Origin: Nocardioides cavernae
GTDB taxonomy: Bacteria; Actinomycetota; Actinomycetes; Propionibacteriales; Nocardioidaceae
Assembly: GCF_013410035.1 (NCBI RefSeq)
Contig: NZ_JACCBW010000001.1
Coordinates: forward strand, 1,302,001-1,366,000
DNA length: 64,000 nt
Direction: 5' to 3'
In this document: one piece after another, positions 56,357 through 64,000 of the stretch
Layout: every line of letters begins with the position of its first letter
Position numbering within the stretch: the stretch's first letter is position 1
Translations under genes and position numbers: made by a program
Notes under the pieces: model-generated
Told to the model about the DNA's origin: nothing
The model's database searches: none
The model's input: only the letters and a program-made list of their open reading frames with translations

Positions 56357-57622
56357 GTGGAGAGGCGGCTGCTGGCGGACACCCGCCCGCTCGCGAACCC
56401 CCACTTCAAGCGGCTCTGGCTGGCCAACATCGTCACCGTGATCGGTGCGCAGCTGACCGTCGTGGCGGTGCCCGCGCAGATCTACGCGATGACCGGGTCG
56501 TCGGCGTACGTCGGCCTCACCGGCGTCTTCGGGCTCGTGCCGCTGGTGGTCTTCGGGCTCTGGGGCGGGGCGCTGGCGGACGCGTTCGACCGGCGCACCC
56601 TGCTGATGGTCACGACGTGCGGGCTGATCCTCACCAGTGCCGGCTTCTGGTTGCAGGCCGCCCTCGGCGCCGAGGACGTGTGGCTGCTCCTGACGCTCTT
56701 CGCGGTGCAGCAGGCGTTCTTCGCGGTGAACCAGCCGACCCGGTCGGCGCTGCTGCCGCGGCTCCTCGACAGGGAGCTGCTGCCCGCGGCCAACTCGCTC
56801 AACATGACCGTCATGCAGGCCGGCGGCATCGCCGGCCCGCTGGTCGGCGGTGCGCTGATCCCGCTGGTGGGCTACTCCTGGCTCTACCTGCTGGACACGG
56901 TCACGCTCTTCGCGACCCTCGGCGCGGTCGTGGGCCTGCCGGCGCTCCCGGTCATCGGGGCCACCCTGACCCCGGGGCTCTCCGCGGTGGTCGACGGCTT
57001 CCGCTACCTGCGGACGCAGCCGGTGCTGATGATGTCGTTCGTCGTCGACATCATCGCGATGGTCTTCGGGATGCCCCGCGCCCTCTTCCCGGAGATGGCG
57101 CACCTCGACTTCGGCGGCCCCAGCGAGGGCGGCCTGGCCTTCGCGCTGCTCTTCGCGGCCATCCCCCTGGGGGCGGTGATCGGCGGCGTGCTCTCGGGCT
57201 GGGTCTCCCACGTCGAGCGCCAGGGCCTGGCCGTGATCGCGTCGATCATCGTGTGGGGCCTCGCGATGGTGGGCTTCGGCGTCGCCGCGCTCCTGGCCCC
57301 GTTCGCTCCCGGCCTGATGCTCGGCGTCGCCGTCCTCATGCTCGCGATCGGCGGCGCCGCCGACATGGCCTCCGCCGCGTTCCGCACCTCGATGCTGCAG
57401 GCGGCCGCCGACGACTCCGTCCGCGGGCGCCTCCAGGGCATCTTCATCGTCGTGGTCGCGGGCGGCCCCCGCATCGCCGACGTCGCCCACGGCGCGACCG
57501 CCGCGGCGACCGGCGCCGCCGTCGCGGCTGCGGGAGGCGGCGTACTGGTGGTGGTCTTCACCGTCCTCGCCGCGCTCGCGGTCCCGGCCTTCGTGCGCTA
57601 CCGCATCACCCGGGTGGCGTGA
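56357..57622 (+). CDS. MFS transporter, EntS-like
   Basis: A 421-residue major facilitator with 12 predicted helices. The start region PLANPHFKRLWLANIVTVIGAQLTVVAVP and the loop WGGALADAFDRRTLLM match the EntS/DHA3 group of drug or siderophore exporters. QQAFFAVNQPTRSALLPRLLDRELLPAANSLN is also characteristic. The substrate is unknown; nothing in the neighbourhood suggests siderophore synthesis. It appears leaderless. Confidence 0.88.
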   Translation: MERRLLADTRPLANPHFKRLWLANIVTVIGAQLTVVAVPAQIYAMTGSSAYVGLTGVFGLVPLVVFGLWGGALADAFDRRTLLMVTTCGLILTSAGFWLQAALGAEDVWLLLTLFAVQQAFFAVNQPTRSALLPRLLDRELLPAANSLNMTVMQAGGIAGPLVGGALIPLVGYSWLYLLDTVTLFATLGAVVGLPALPVIGATLTPGLSAVVDGFRYLRTQPVLMMSFVVDIIAMVFGMPRALFPEMAHLDFGGPSEGGLAFALLFAAIPLGAVIGGVLSGWVSHVERQGLAVIASIIVWGLAMVGFGVAALLAPFAPGLMLGVAVLMLAIGGAADMASAAFRTSMLQAAADDSVRGRLQGIFIVVVAGGPRIADVAHGATAAATGAAVAAAGGGVLVVVFTVLAALAVPAFVRYRITRVA

Positions 57623-57638
57623 CCTCGGTCCGGGCGGC

Positions 57639-57726
57639 GCTCCACCATGGGATGTCGGTGGACCGGCACTTCCCGAGGTTCATTCACCCGGGGGAGTGCC
57701 AGCTGGTCGACATCCCATGGTGGAGC
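57639..57726. repeat. 88-base palindromic element with 19-base perfect arms
   Basis: Arms 57639-57657 and 57708-57726 are exact inverted copies (core CTCCACCATGGGATGTC). A second stem, GGCACT (57665-57670) with AGTGCC (57695-57700), lies inside and can extend. It fills the gap between convergent MFS and aldo/keto reductase genes. It is longer than needed for a terminator and resembles a dispersed palindromic repeat. Confidence 0.8.
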
Positions 57727-57742
57727 AGCAGCGGCGGCGGGA

Positions 57743-58753
57743 TCAGACGGGGCGGCTCTTCGGCGAGTTCGCGGCCGTCAGCCCCGGGTCGCGGACGACG
57801 ACGGAGCCGAGGGCCTCGTCGATGCGGGCCATCACGTCGGCGTCGAGCCTCACCCCCGCGGCCTTGACGTTGTCGGCGACCTGCTCGGGGCGCGAGGCGC
57901 CGACCAGGGCGGCGGCGACGTTGTCGTTCTGGAGGACCCAGGCGATCGCGAGCTGCGCCATCGTCAGGTCGCAGTCCTCGGCGATCGGCTTGAGGCCCTG
58001 CACCGCGGTGAGGACGTCGTCCTTCATGAAGCGCGAGATCATGTCCGCGCCACCCTTGGTGTCGGTCGCGCGCGAGCCCTCCGGCGGCGCCTGGCCCGGC
58101 TCGTACTTGCCGGTCAGCACGCCCTGGGCGATGGGGCTCCACACGATCTGGGAGACGCCGAGCTCCTCCGAGGCCGGGACGACCTCGTCCTCGATGACGC
58201 GCCAGAGCATGGAGTACTGCGGCTGGCTCGAGATGAGCTGGAAGCCGAGCTCCTTCGACAGCTCGACGCCCGCGCGGATCTGGTCGGCGGTCCACTCGCT
58301 GACGCCGATGTAGAGCGCCTTGCCCTGGCGTACGACGTCGGCGAAGGCCTGCATCGTCTCCTCGAGCGGGGTCTCGGTGTCGAAGCGGTGGGCCTGGTAG
58401 AGGTCGACGTAGTCGGTCTGCAGCCGCTCGAGCGAGCCGTTGATCGACTCCATGATGTGCTTGCGGGACAGGCCGGTGTCGTTCTTGCCCTTGGGGCCGG
58501 TCGGCCAGTAGACCTTCGTGAAGATCTCGAGCGACTCCCGGCGCTCGCCCTTCAGCGCCTCGCCGAGGACGGTCTCCGCGGCGGTGTTGGCGTAGACGTC
58601 CGCGGTGTCGAAGGTGGAGATCCCCTCGTCGAGGGCCGCGCGCACGCACTGCGTGGCGACGTCGTTCTCGACCTGGGAGCCGTGGGTGAGCCAGTTGCCG
58701 TAGGTGATCTCGGAGATCTTGAGTCCGCTGTTGCCGAGGTATCGGAATTCCAT
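57743..58753 (-). CDS. Aldo/keto reductase (Kv-beta/AKR6-like)
   Basis: A 336-residue NADPH-dependent TIM-barrel oxidoreductase. It opens MEFRYLGNSGLKISEITYGNW; the catalytic Asp/Tyr lie in FDTADVYANTAAETVLGEAL, the Lys in FTKVYWP and the His in YQAHRFD. The voltage-gated potassium channel beta-type group has GASRPEQVADNVKA at its C-terminus, as here. TAGTGT lies seven bases upstream of the ATG and a GGAGGA overlaps that spacer. Physiological substrate unknown. Confidence 0.92.
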   Translation of the reverse strand: MEFRYLGNSGLKISEITYGNWLTHGSQVENDVATQCVRAALDEGISTFDTADVYANTAAETVLGEALKGERRESLEIFTKVYWPTGPKGKNDTGLSRKHIMESINGSLERLQTDYVDLYQAHRFDTETPLEETMQAFADVVRQGKALYIGVSEWTADQIRAGVELSKELGFQLISSQPQYSMLWRVIEDEVVPASEELGVSQIVWSPIAQGVLTGKYEPGQAPPEGSRATDTKGGADMISRFMKDDVLTAVQGLKPIAEDCDLTMAQLAIAWVLQNDNVAAALVGASRPEQVADNVKAAGVRLDADVMARIDEALGSVVVRDPGLTAANSPKSRPV

Positions 58754-58760
58754 TCCTCCG

Positions 58761-58766
58761 ACACTA
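58761..58766 (-). promoter_or_regulatory. -10 hexamer TAGTGT upstream of aldo/keto reductase
   Basis: On the minus strand TAGTGT precedes ATG 58753 by seven bases. Confidence 0.4.
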
Positions 58767-58776
58767 GCGAGGGGCA

Positions 58777-59421
58777 CTAGCGGGGGACGGGGCGCAGCCT
58801 CCGGTCGAGCCACACGTAGAGCGCGAAGAGCAGGAGGAAGAGGATCGTGATGCCCAGGCAGGCGATCCCGACCGCTCCCCAGCCCTCCTCCGAGGCGTCG
58901 AGGAACGGGTAGGGCACCCAGCCGTCCACCTGCGCCACGACCAGGGTCCAGGCCGTCCAGGCGACCGGCCAGACCAGCGCGTACGCCGCCTCCCGCACGC
59001 TCGCGCGCGGGCGGGGGCCGACCCACGCCCACGCCGCGACCGCCAGCACCGGCACCACCATGTGCAGCAGCTTGTCCACGACCCAGTTGGCGCCGTCGAG
59101 GTCGAGCAGCGGGCGCAGCAGGAAGAAGTGGACGAGCCCCGTGACCGTGATCCCGACGATGCCGGCGAGGCGGGCCACCCGCCACCCGGTGCGGTCGAGC
59201 AGCGGGTCGCGCGCGAGGGCGGTCGAGGTGACCGCGACGAGCAGGTTGCTCTGGATCGTGAAGTAGGCGAGGTACTGGTAGATCCGCTGGGCCAGGCCGG
59301 GCGGGTCGGTCTCCACCAGCACGGCCTCCCCGGAGATGGTCAGCACCATCTGGAAGGCCAGCGAGAACCACGCGACGGCCGCCACGCCGAGGTGCACGCG
59401 CCGCGCGCGCTCGACTGTCAT
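58777..59421 (-). CDS. Pr6Pr-type six-helix membrane protein
   Basis: A 214-residue membrane protein with about six helices. Segments such as YLAYFTIQSNLLVAVTS, GLVHFFLLRPLLD, VVDKLLHMVVPVLAVAAW and WVPYPFLD match the family called Pr6Pr or androgen-induced/FAR-17A-like proteins in actinobacteria. Conserved polar residues (Thr, Gln, Asn, His) lie in the membrane. Eukaryotic relatives hydrolyse fatty acid esters, but I cannot say whether this one does. TACGCT lies six bases before the ATG. Confidence 0.78.
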   Translation of the reverse strand: MTVERARRVHLGVAAVAWFSLAFQMVLTISGEAVLVETDPPGLAQRIYQYLAYFTIQSNLLVAVTSTALARDPLLDRTGWRVARLAGIVGITVTGLVHFFLLRPLLDLDGANWVVDKLLHMVVPVLAVAAWAWVGPRPRASVREAAYALVWPVAWTAWTLVVAQVDGWVPYPFLDASEEGWGAVGIACLGITILFLLLFALYVWLDRRLRPVPR

Positions 59422-59427
59422 GACCGG

Positions 59428-59433
59428 AGCGTA
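59428..59433 (-). promoter_or_regulatory. -10 hexamer TACGCT upstream of Pr6Pr gene
   Basis: On the minus strand TACGCT precedes ATG 59421 by six bases. Confidence 0.5.
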
Positions 59434-59440
59434 GGGCCGC

Positions 59441-59668
59441 TCAGTCGAGGACGACCAGGACGTCGCCGTCCTGGACGACATCACCGACGGTGACCTTGAT
59501 CGCCGTCACCGTGCCGCCCCGCTCGGCCAGCATCGGGATCTCCATCTTCATCGACTCCAGCAGGACGACGGTGTCGCCTGCCTCGACACGGTCACCCTCG
59601 GCGACCTCGATCGTGAGGACGTTGGCGACGAGCTCGGAGACGATCTCGAGGGAGGTGGGGCGGGCCAT
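59441..59668 (-). CDS. Small biotin/lipoyl-attachment domain protein, 75 aa
   Basis: A 75-residue single biotinyl domain. The biotin acceptor is the lysine of ESMKMEIPM (about residue 40), and GDRVEAGDTVVLLES and GDVVQDGDVLVVLD give the two symmetrical halves of the fold. Such free-standing carriers (TB7.3-like in mycobacteria) serve acyl-CoA carboxylases. No carboxylase or biotin ligase gene is adjacent. TAGCGT is seven bases before the ATG. Confidence 0.88.
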   Translation of the reverse strand: MARPTSLEIVSELVANVLTIEVAEGDRVEAGDTVVLLESMKMEIPMLAERGGTVTAIKVTVGDVVQDGDVLVVLD

Positions 59669-59675
59669 GCGCCCG

Positions 59676-59681
59676 ACGCTA
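59676..59681 (-). promoter_or_regulatory. -10 hexamer TAGCGT upstream of biotinyl-domain gene
   Basis: On the minus strand TAGCGT precedes ATG 59668 by seven bases. Confidence 0.5.
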
Positions 59682-59723
59682 GCGGTTACCCGGGCGTACG
59701 ACCGGATCCGGCGGGGCCCGTCC

Positions 59724-60971
59724 TCAGAGCTCGGCGAAGCGGCGCGGCTCCGGCCGGTGCGGGCCGGCCTCCTCCGCGCGGCGCCCGCCCTTGCCCTTCG
59801 GGCCGGTGAGCGCGAGGTCGGCGCGGATCACGAGGTAGCCGACGACGAGCCCGAGCACGACGGAGTACGCCGCGCGGAGCCCTGCCTCCGCGTAGGTGCT
59901 CTCGGGCGAGACGAGGCCGGTGGCGAGCGGGACCGTGGCGGCGACGCCGAACGCGCACACCCACCAGCCCTGCCGGCGGCGGGCACGGACGTGGGTGCCC
60001 CACACCAGCGCCGGGATGCCGAGCAGCACGACGAGGGGGCGGGGGAAGGCCCCGATGCGGGCCGAGGTCCAGTCGGCGAAGTCGAGCACCGAGGACACGA
60101 AGGACTGCGCACCGTAGCGGCGCAGGAGCTCGGCGTACGCCAGCGTCGCGAAGAGGACGCCGAGGCCGATGGCGACGACGATGATCCCGCGGCGGCCGAG
60201 GCCGTGGAGGCCCGCGCCGAGGCGCCACACGATCGCCAGGACGAGGCCGAGGGCGAGCAGCAGGGCCACGATCTCGAACCGCTCCGTCGACACGGTCGGC
60301 TCGAACCCGACGGCCGCGAACGCGGTGACGACCGCGACGAGCGTCGCGACGAGCGCCTCGCGCACCGCCTTGAGCCCGGTGACCGCGGGCACCGTGATCA
60401 TCACTGCGTAGACGCTGCCGACGACGCAGGTCATCACCGCGGCGCCCGTGGGCAGGACGCGACCGCCCACGAGCAGGCTCGCCACGCCCAGGACCAGGGC
60501 GAGCCCGGCGGAGACCAGGGCCCGTCCGGCGGTCCGGGTGGCGAGCAGCCACGACAGCGCGGTGACCACGGCCACCGCGCCGGCACCGTCGGTCCACTCC
60601 GGCATCCACGTGACGTCCTCGATGACCTGGTTGTGGTCGAGGATGCCGGTCAGCGCGGACCAGCCGAGAGCCAGGGAGCCCAGCAGCAGCACGCCGAACC
60701 ACAGGACGAGGAGCGAGCGCCGCGGGCCGTCGGGCAGCTCCTCGTCGGGCTCGGGGACGTCGAGCACTGCGGACGGCGGGACCGATGCCGGGACCACGGG
60801 CGCCGCCGGCGGTGCGGCTGTCGCGGCCTGACCCGCCAGCGCGGCCGGCCCCGCCTGCTCGGCCGGCTCGGCCGGATCGGCCCTCCGACGTCGCAGCCGC
60901 GAGGGCGGACGCTCGGCGGCGCGCTTGCCGCGGGCGGACCCGCGGCGGCCGTCGGAGGTGGGGGAAGACAC
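59724..60971 (-). CDS. Multi-pass membrane protein of unknown function, 415 aa
   Basis: A 415-residue membrane protein. The first ~95 residues are hydrophilic, with Arg/Lys-rich then Ala/Pro-rich stretches, and probably cytoplasmic and disordered. About ten hydrophobic segments follow (from RRSLLVLWFGVLLLGSLALGW to AYSVVLGLVVGYLVIRADLAL), ending with a basic tail. No motif identifies a function. The GTG start lies 12 bases after the hydrolase stop; start uncertain because no ribosome binding site is evident. It is probably co-transcribed with the hydrolase gene. Confidence 0.7.
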   Translation of the reverse strand: MSSPTSDGRRGSARGKRAAERPPSRLRRRRADPAEPAEQAGPAALAGQAATAAPPAAPVVPASVPPSAVLDVPEPDEELPDGPRRSLLVLWFGVLLLGSLALGWSALTGILDHNQVIEDVTWMPEWTDGAGAVAVVTALSWLLATRTAGRALVSAGLALVLGVASLLVGGRVLPTGAAVMTCVVGSVYAVMITVPAVTGLKAVREALVATLVAVVTAFAAVGFEPTVSTERFEIVALLLALGLVLAIVWRLGAGLHGLGRRGIIVVAIGLGVLFATLAYAELLRRYGAQSFVSSVLDFADWTSARIGAFPRPLVVLLGIPALVWGTHVRARRRQGWWVCAFGVAATVPLATGLVSPESTYAEAGLRAAYSVVLGLVVGYLVIRADLALTGPKGKGGRRAEEAGPHRPEPRRFAEL

Positions 60972-60982
60972 GTCGGACGAGG

Positions 60983-61750
60983 TTACAGCCGGCGGTTCGC
61001 CAGCGACGGATTGGTGCGGCGGGCCTCGGCGAGGTCGGCGCGGTCGAGGACGACCTCGAGCGTCTCCTCCCCGCCGGACGCCGCGGCGAGCGTTTCGCCG
61101 AGGGGCCCGACGACGGCCGAGTGCCCGCTGTAGCGCGGCTCCGGCTGTCCCGCCCCGACGACGTAGCAGGTGTTCTCGATGGCGCGCGCCGCCAGCAGCG
61201 TGCGCCAGTGCTCGACCTTCCGCTCCCCCGGCAGCCAGGCCGCCGGGACGACGATCACCTCGGCGCCGGCGTCGACGAGACGCCGGGCCAGCTCGGGGAA
61301 GCGCAGGTCGTAGCAGGTCATCAGGCCGACCTGCCACCCGGCGACGTCGACGACGACGGGCTCGAGCGGTCCGCCCGTGAGCCGGTCGGACTCGCGGTAG
61401 CCGAAGGAGTCGTAGAGGTGGATCTTGCGGTAGGTCGCCCGCGCGCCGCCCCCGACGACGAGGGTGTTGTAGGGGCGCTCCGGGTCCTCGGCGACCTCGA
61501 ACATCCCCGCGACGACCGTGCACGACGCCGCGTCGGCGACATGCCCGAGCTCGCGCGCGAACGGCCCGTCGAGCGGCTCGGCGAAGGCGCTCACGTCCGA
61601 GCCGGCCTCACCGAAGTCCCGGGCGAAGGCCTCCGGGAGGACGACCAGGTCCGCACCGGGCGTGACGCCCTGCGCGAGGCGTACGCGGTTGTCCTCGGGG
61701 TCGAGCCCGCTCGTCCACTGGTGGACGCGCACGCGCAGCTGGTCGGCCAT
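60983..61750 (-). CDS. Carbon-nitrogen hydrolase (nitrilase superfamily, omega-amidase-like)
   Basis: A 255-residue nitrilase-fold amidase. The Glu-Lys-Cys triad is in LPEAFARDF, TYRKIHLYDSFGYRESD and MTCYDLRFPELAR. YDSFGYRESDRLTGG and WLPGERKVEHWRTLLAARAIENTCYVVG resemble omega-amidase/YafV or deaminated-glutathione amidase-type enzymes that act on small carboxamides. TACGCT lies six bases before the ATG. It is divergent from mobA. Confidence 0.9.
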   Translation of the reverse strand: MADQLRVRVHQWTSGLDPEDNRVRLAQGVTPGADLVVLPEAFARDFGEAGSDVSAFAEPLDGPFARELGHVADAASCTVVAGMFEVAEDPERPYNTLVVGGGARATYRKIHLYDSFGYRESDRLTGGPLEPVVVDVAGWQVGLMTCYDLRFPELARRLVDAGAEVIVVPAAWLPGERKVEHWRTLLAARAIENTCYVVGAGQPEPRYSGHSAVVGPLGETLAAASGGEETLEVVLDRADLAEARRTNPSLANRRL

Positions 61751-61756
61751 GCGACC

Positions 61757-61762
61757 AGCGTA
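61757..61762 (-). promoter_or_regulatory. -10 hexamer TACGCT upstream of carbon-nitrogen hydrolase
   Basis: On the minus strand TACGCT precedes ATG 61750 by six bases. Confidence 0.5.
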
Positions 61763-61788
61763 GGACCACGGGCTGCGACACTCGGCCC

Positions 61789-62361
61789 ATGGACGTCGAC
61801 GTCACCGCCAGCGGGTTCTGCGGGGTCGTCCTGGCCGGCGGGACCGCGGCGCGGATGGACGGGGTCGACAAGTCGGGCGTCGAGCTCGGCGGGCGCACCC
61901 TGCTGGCGTACGCCCTCGACGCCCTCCTCGACGCCGACGAGGTGGTCGTGGTCGGTCCGTCGGTCCCGACCGAGCGGCCGGTGACGTTCGTGACCGAGGA
62001 CCCGCCGCGCGGCGGCCCGGTGGCCGGGCTGCTGACCGGGGTGGACGCGCTGCTGCGCACGCCCCGGCTCGTCGGCGTGCTGGCGGTCGACATGCCGCGG
62101 GTGACGCCGACGACCTTCCGCCGGCTCCGCGAGGCGACGGCCGGGCACGACGGCGCGTTCCTCGTCGGCCGCGACGGGCGGCGGCAGCTGGCCGGCGTGC
62201 TCGACGCCGCGCGGCTGGCGGGCGTACGCCCCGACCTCGAGGGCCAGCACGGCATGGCGCTGCACCGGCTGCTCGCGCCGCTGGACCTCGCGACGGTCGC
62301 GGCCGTCGGCGACGAGGCCGTGGACGTCGACTCGTGGGCGGACCTGCGCGACCTCCGGTGA
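61789..62361 (+). CDS. mobA: Molybdenum cofactor guanylyltransferase MobA-like
   Basis: A 190-residue NTP-transferase. The GTP-binding loop VLAGGTAARMDGVDKSGVEL, PPRGGPVAGLLTGVD and LAVDMPRVTP match MobA, which attaches GMP to molybdopterin. The loop is slightly atypical (R-M-D-G-V-D-K in place of RMGxDK). The adjacent DUF6457 protein is a partner commonly found next to, or fused with, MobA in actinobacteria. GACACT lies six bases before the ATG. Confidence 0.87.
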   Translation: MDVDVTASGFCGVVLAGGTAARMDGVDKSGVELGGRTLLAYALDALLDADEVVVVGPSVPTERPVTFVTEDPPRGGPVAGLLTGVDALLRTPRLVGVLAVDMPRVTPTTFRRLREATAGHDGAFLVGRDGRRQLAGVLDAARLAGVRPDLEGQHGMALHRLLAPLDLATVAAVGDEAVDVDSWADLRDLR

Positions 62362-62397
62362 TGGCCGGCCTCCCTTGCAGGCCCCGGTGGGTTGCGA

Positions 62398-62403
62398 GAC
62401 ATT
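62398..62403 (+). promoter_or_regulatory. -10-like hexamer GACATT upstream of DUF6457 gene
   Basis: GACATT is six bases before GTG 62410. It keeps the A2 and T6 positions of TANNNT and supports that start over the in-frame TTG at 62392. Confidence 0.35.
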
Positions 62404-62409
62404 GGGACC

Positions 62410-62733
62410 GTGAACCTCCACGACTGGATCGATGAGCTCAGCGACGTCCTCGACGTCGAGGCCGAGGTCGACGAGGGCCTCGTCCTCGACCTGGCCAAGG
62501 TGGCCGCCGACAACGTGGAGAAGATCGCGGCACCGATCACGGCCTACCTCCTCGGCGTCGCCGCCGGATCGACCGGCGCGAGCCCGGAGGAGGTGGAGCG
62601 GCTGGCGGCCCGGGCGCAGGCGCTGGCGGAGGGCTGGGACCGACCCGCCGACGCCCCTGACCCGGCCGACGTGGACGATGACGTGCCGGACGACTCGTCC
62701 GTGGACCACTCCACAGATCTCTACGAGGACTGA
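62410..62733 (+). CDS. DUF6457 protein, 107 aa
   Basis: A 107-residue acidic protein opening NLHDWIDELSDVLDVEAEVDEGLVLDLAK, then VAADNVEKIAAPITAYLLGVAAG and ERLAARAQALAEGW. This helical domain is the DUF6457 family associated with MobA. The C-terminal ~30 residues are Asp-rich. Its role is unknown; positioning suggests a function in molybdenum cofactor maturation. Confidence 0.82.
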   Translation: MNLHDWIDELSDVLDVEAEVDEGLVLDLAKVAADNVEKIAAPITAYLLGVAAGSTGASPEEVERLAARAQALAEGWDRPADAPDPADVDDDVPDDSSVDHSTDLYED

Positions 62734-62737
62734 TCGC

Positions 62738-63706
62738 GTGCGCGCTGCCACAGCCACCGGGGCCGGTGGCCCCGACGTCCTGTCCGTCACCGAGGTCGAC
62801 GAGCCCCGCCCCCAGCCGGGCGAGGTGCTGGTCGACGTCGTCGCGACCGCGGTGAACCGCGCCGACACGCTGCAGCGGCAGGGCTTCTACCCGCCGCCGC
62901 CCGGCGCCTCGGACATCATGGGGCTCGAGTGCAGCGGCCGCATCGCCGAGCTGGGCGAGGGCGTCGAGGGCTGGAAGGTCGGCGACGAGGTGTGCGCGCT
63001 GCTCGCCGGTGGCGGGTACGCCGAGCGCGTCGCCGTGCCCGTCGGCCAGGTCATGCCGGTGCCCGGCGGGGTCTCCCTCGTCGAGGCGGCCTGCCTGCCC
63101 GAGGTCGCGGCGACCGTGTGGTCCAACGTCTTCATGACCGCGCACCTGGCGCGCGGCGAGCGCTTCCTCGTCCACGGCGGCGCCGGCGGCATCGGCACGA
63201 TGGCGATCCAGCTGGCCGCCGCCCGGGGGGCGGAGGTCTTCACCACCGCCGGCTCACCGGAGAAGCTCGAGCTGTGCCGCTCGCTGGGCGCGACCCACGC
63301 CATCGACTACCACGAGGACGACTTCGTCGAGGTGCTGCAGGAGGCCGGCGGGGCCGACGTCGTCCTCGACAACATGGGCGCGAAGTACCTCGGTCGCAAC
63401 GTCACCTCCCTCGCGACCGGCGGGCGGCTCGTGATCATCGGCATGCAGGGCGGCAGCAAGGGCGAGCTCGACATCAACGCGCTGCTGCGCAAGCGCGCCT
63501 CGGTGACCGCGACCTCGCTGCGCGCGCGGCCGCTGTCGGAGAAGGCGGCGATCTGCTGCGGCGTGGTGGAGAACGTGTGGCCGCTCGTCGCGTCCGGGGA
63601 CGTCCGGCCGATCGTCGAGACGACGATGCCGCTCGAGGACGTCGCCCGGGCCCACCGGATGATGGACGACGGCGGTCGCGCCGGGAAGATCGTCCTCACC
63701 CTCTGA
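62738..63706 (+). CDS. NAD(P)H-quinone oxidoreductase, zinc-free MDR type
   Basis: A 322-residue medium-chain reductase of the quinone oxidoreductase/PIG3 class. It has the N-terminal GroES part with TAVNRADTLQRQGFYPPPP and GLECSGRI, the nucleotide-binding VHGGAGGIGTMAIQLA and the C-terminal LRARPLSEKAAI. The zinc-ligand cysteines of alcohol dehydrogenases are absent. The GTG start lies four bases after the DUF6457 stop, so co-transcription is likely. Confidence 0.9.
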   Translation: MRAATATGAGGPDVLSVTEVDEPRPQPGEVLVDVVATAVNRADTLQRQGFYPPPPGASDIMGLECSGRIAELGEGVEGWKVGDEVCALLAGGGYAERVAVPVGQVMPVPGGVSLVEAACLPEVAATVWSNVFMTAHLARGERFLVHGGAGGIGTMAIQLAAARGAEVFTTAGSPEKLELCRSLGATHAIDYHEDDFVEVLQEAGGADVVLDNMGAKYLGRNVTSLATGGRLVIIGMQGGSKGELDINALLRKRASVTATSLRARPLSEKAAICCGVVENVWPLVASGDVRPIVETTMPLEDVARAHRMMDDGGRAGKIVLTL

Positions 63707-63738
63707 GGCGCTGCGGTCGACGCTTCGGCGGCCCCGGC

Positions 63739-63744
63739 TAGGGT
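63739..63744 (+). promoter_or_regulatory. -10 hexamer TAGGGT upstream of the proteasome activator gene
   Basis: TAGGGT is six bases before ATG 63751. Confidence 0.5.
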
Positions 63745-63750
63745 CGTGAC

Positions 63751-64000
63751 ATGACCCAGCAGCAGCCCGAGGCCCCCAGCACCGAGGACCAGGTCGTGGT
63801 GGTCGGTCCCGACGGCCAGCCGATCGGCACGATCCCGGCGAGCGCGCTGCCCGACATGGTGCAGGCCGCCGACGGCGACGAGGACGGCCAGGGCGAACGG
63901 CACGTCACCGAGCTGGTGGAGCAGCCGGCGAAGGTGATGCGGATCGGCAGCATGATCCGCCAGCTGCTGGAGGAGGTGAAGGCCGCGCCCCTCGACGAGG
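63751..64000 (+). CDS. bpa: Bacterial proteasome activator (Bpa/PafE) family, 5' portion
   Basis: The first 83 residues of a protein that continues past the window. An acidic, low-complexity N-terminus (QQQPEAPSTEDQVVVVGPDG) is followed by the helical segment TELVEQPAKVMRIGSMIRQL that is highly characteristic of Bpa/PafE. In mycobacteria this ring-forming factor opens the 20S proteasome independently of ATP and Pup. The proteasome-binding C-terminal motif lies outside the window. It appears leaderless. Confidence 0.88.
   Translation, partial: MTQQQPEAPSTEDQVVVVGPDGQPIGTIPASALPDMVQAADGDEDGQGERHVTELVEQPAKVMRIGSMIRQLLEEVKAAPLDE

Noticed and set aside
60980..60985. TAACCT as a -10 for the 415-residue membrane protein
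   Set aside because: It overlaps the TAA stop of the upstream hydrolase and the gene is more simply read through from that transcript.

Overview
The window is chromosomal DNA from a very high-GC actinobacterium, most likely Nocardioidaceae (Nocardioides-like). The evidence is the strong G/C third-position bias, frequent GTG starts, 4-base stop/start overlaps, and marker families: an F420-type deazaflavin oxidoreductase, a Bpa/PafE-type proteasome activator, a tRNA-adenosine-deaminase-associated protein, WS/DGAT and MMPL proteins. Genus-level placement is inference. There is no integrase, transposase, phage gene or CRISPR array. About fifteen genes start 6-8 bases after a TANNNT-like hexamer and so look leaderless.

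Layout. 1-9.6 kb: the 3' end of recB, then recD, an ACT-domain protein, an orphan csrA, a deazaflavin oxidoreductase, menB, a translationally coupled minus-strand trio (N-formylglutamate-amidohydrolase-like, DUF1704/QEGLA metallopeptidase-like, GshB-like ATP-grasp ligase), and a sirtuin. 9.6-20 kb: two paralogous orphan histidine kinases flanking an M15 peptidase, an acyl-CoA dehydrogenase, thpR, a VIT1-type transporter and the pntA/pntB transhydrogenase.

20-39.4 kb: a complete L-rhamnose utilisation locus. A secreted GH106-type alpha-L-rhamnosidase releases rhamnose. A RhaS/P/Q/T-type ABC system imports it. RhaM, RhaI, RhaB and a RhaEW-type aldolase/dehydrogenase convert it to DHAP plus L-lactate, and LutABC would oxidise the lactate to pyruvate. 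A LysR and a LacI regulator sit in the locus. LacI-type palindromes lie before the glycosidase gene and in the transporter/lacI divergent region.

39.4-48 kb: upp, a tadA pair, a GNAT protein, a three-gene Kennedy-pathway operon (plsB, HAD-plsC, WS/DGAT), tRNA-Ser(CGA) with a terminator, and LplA-like and YbaK-like proteins. 48-58 kb: TetR with its likely operator and an MMPL exporter, a NagD-type HAD, a ChrA transporter that apparently starts at CTG, small membrane proteins, CDF, VKOR, ArsR and an MFS transporter. 58-64 kb: aldo/keto reductase, membrane proteins, a small biotinyl-domain protein, a nitrilase-type hydrolase, mobA with a DUF6457 protein, a quinone oxidoreductase, and the start of the proteasome activator gene. 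Long palindromes of three unrelated sequences occupy three intergenic gaps.
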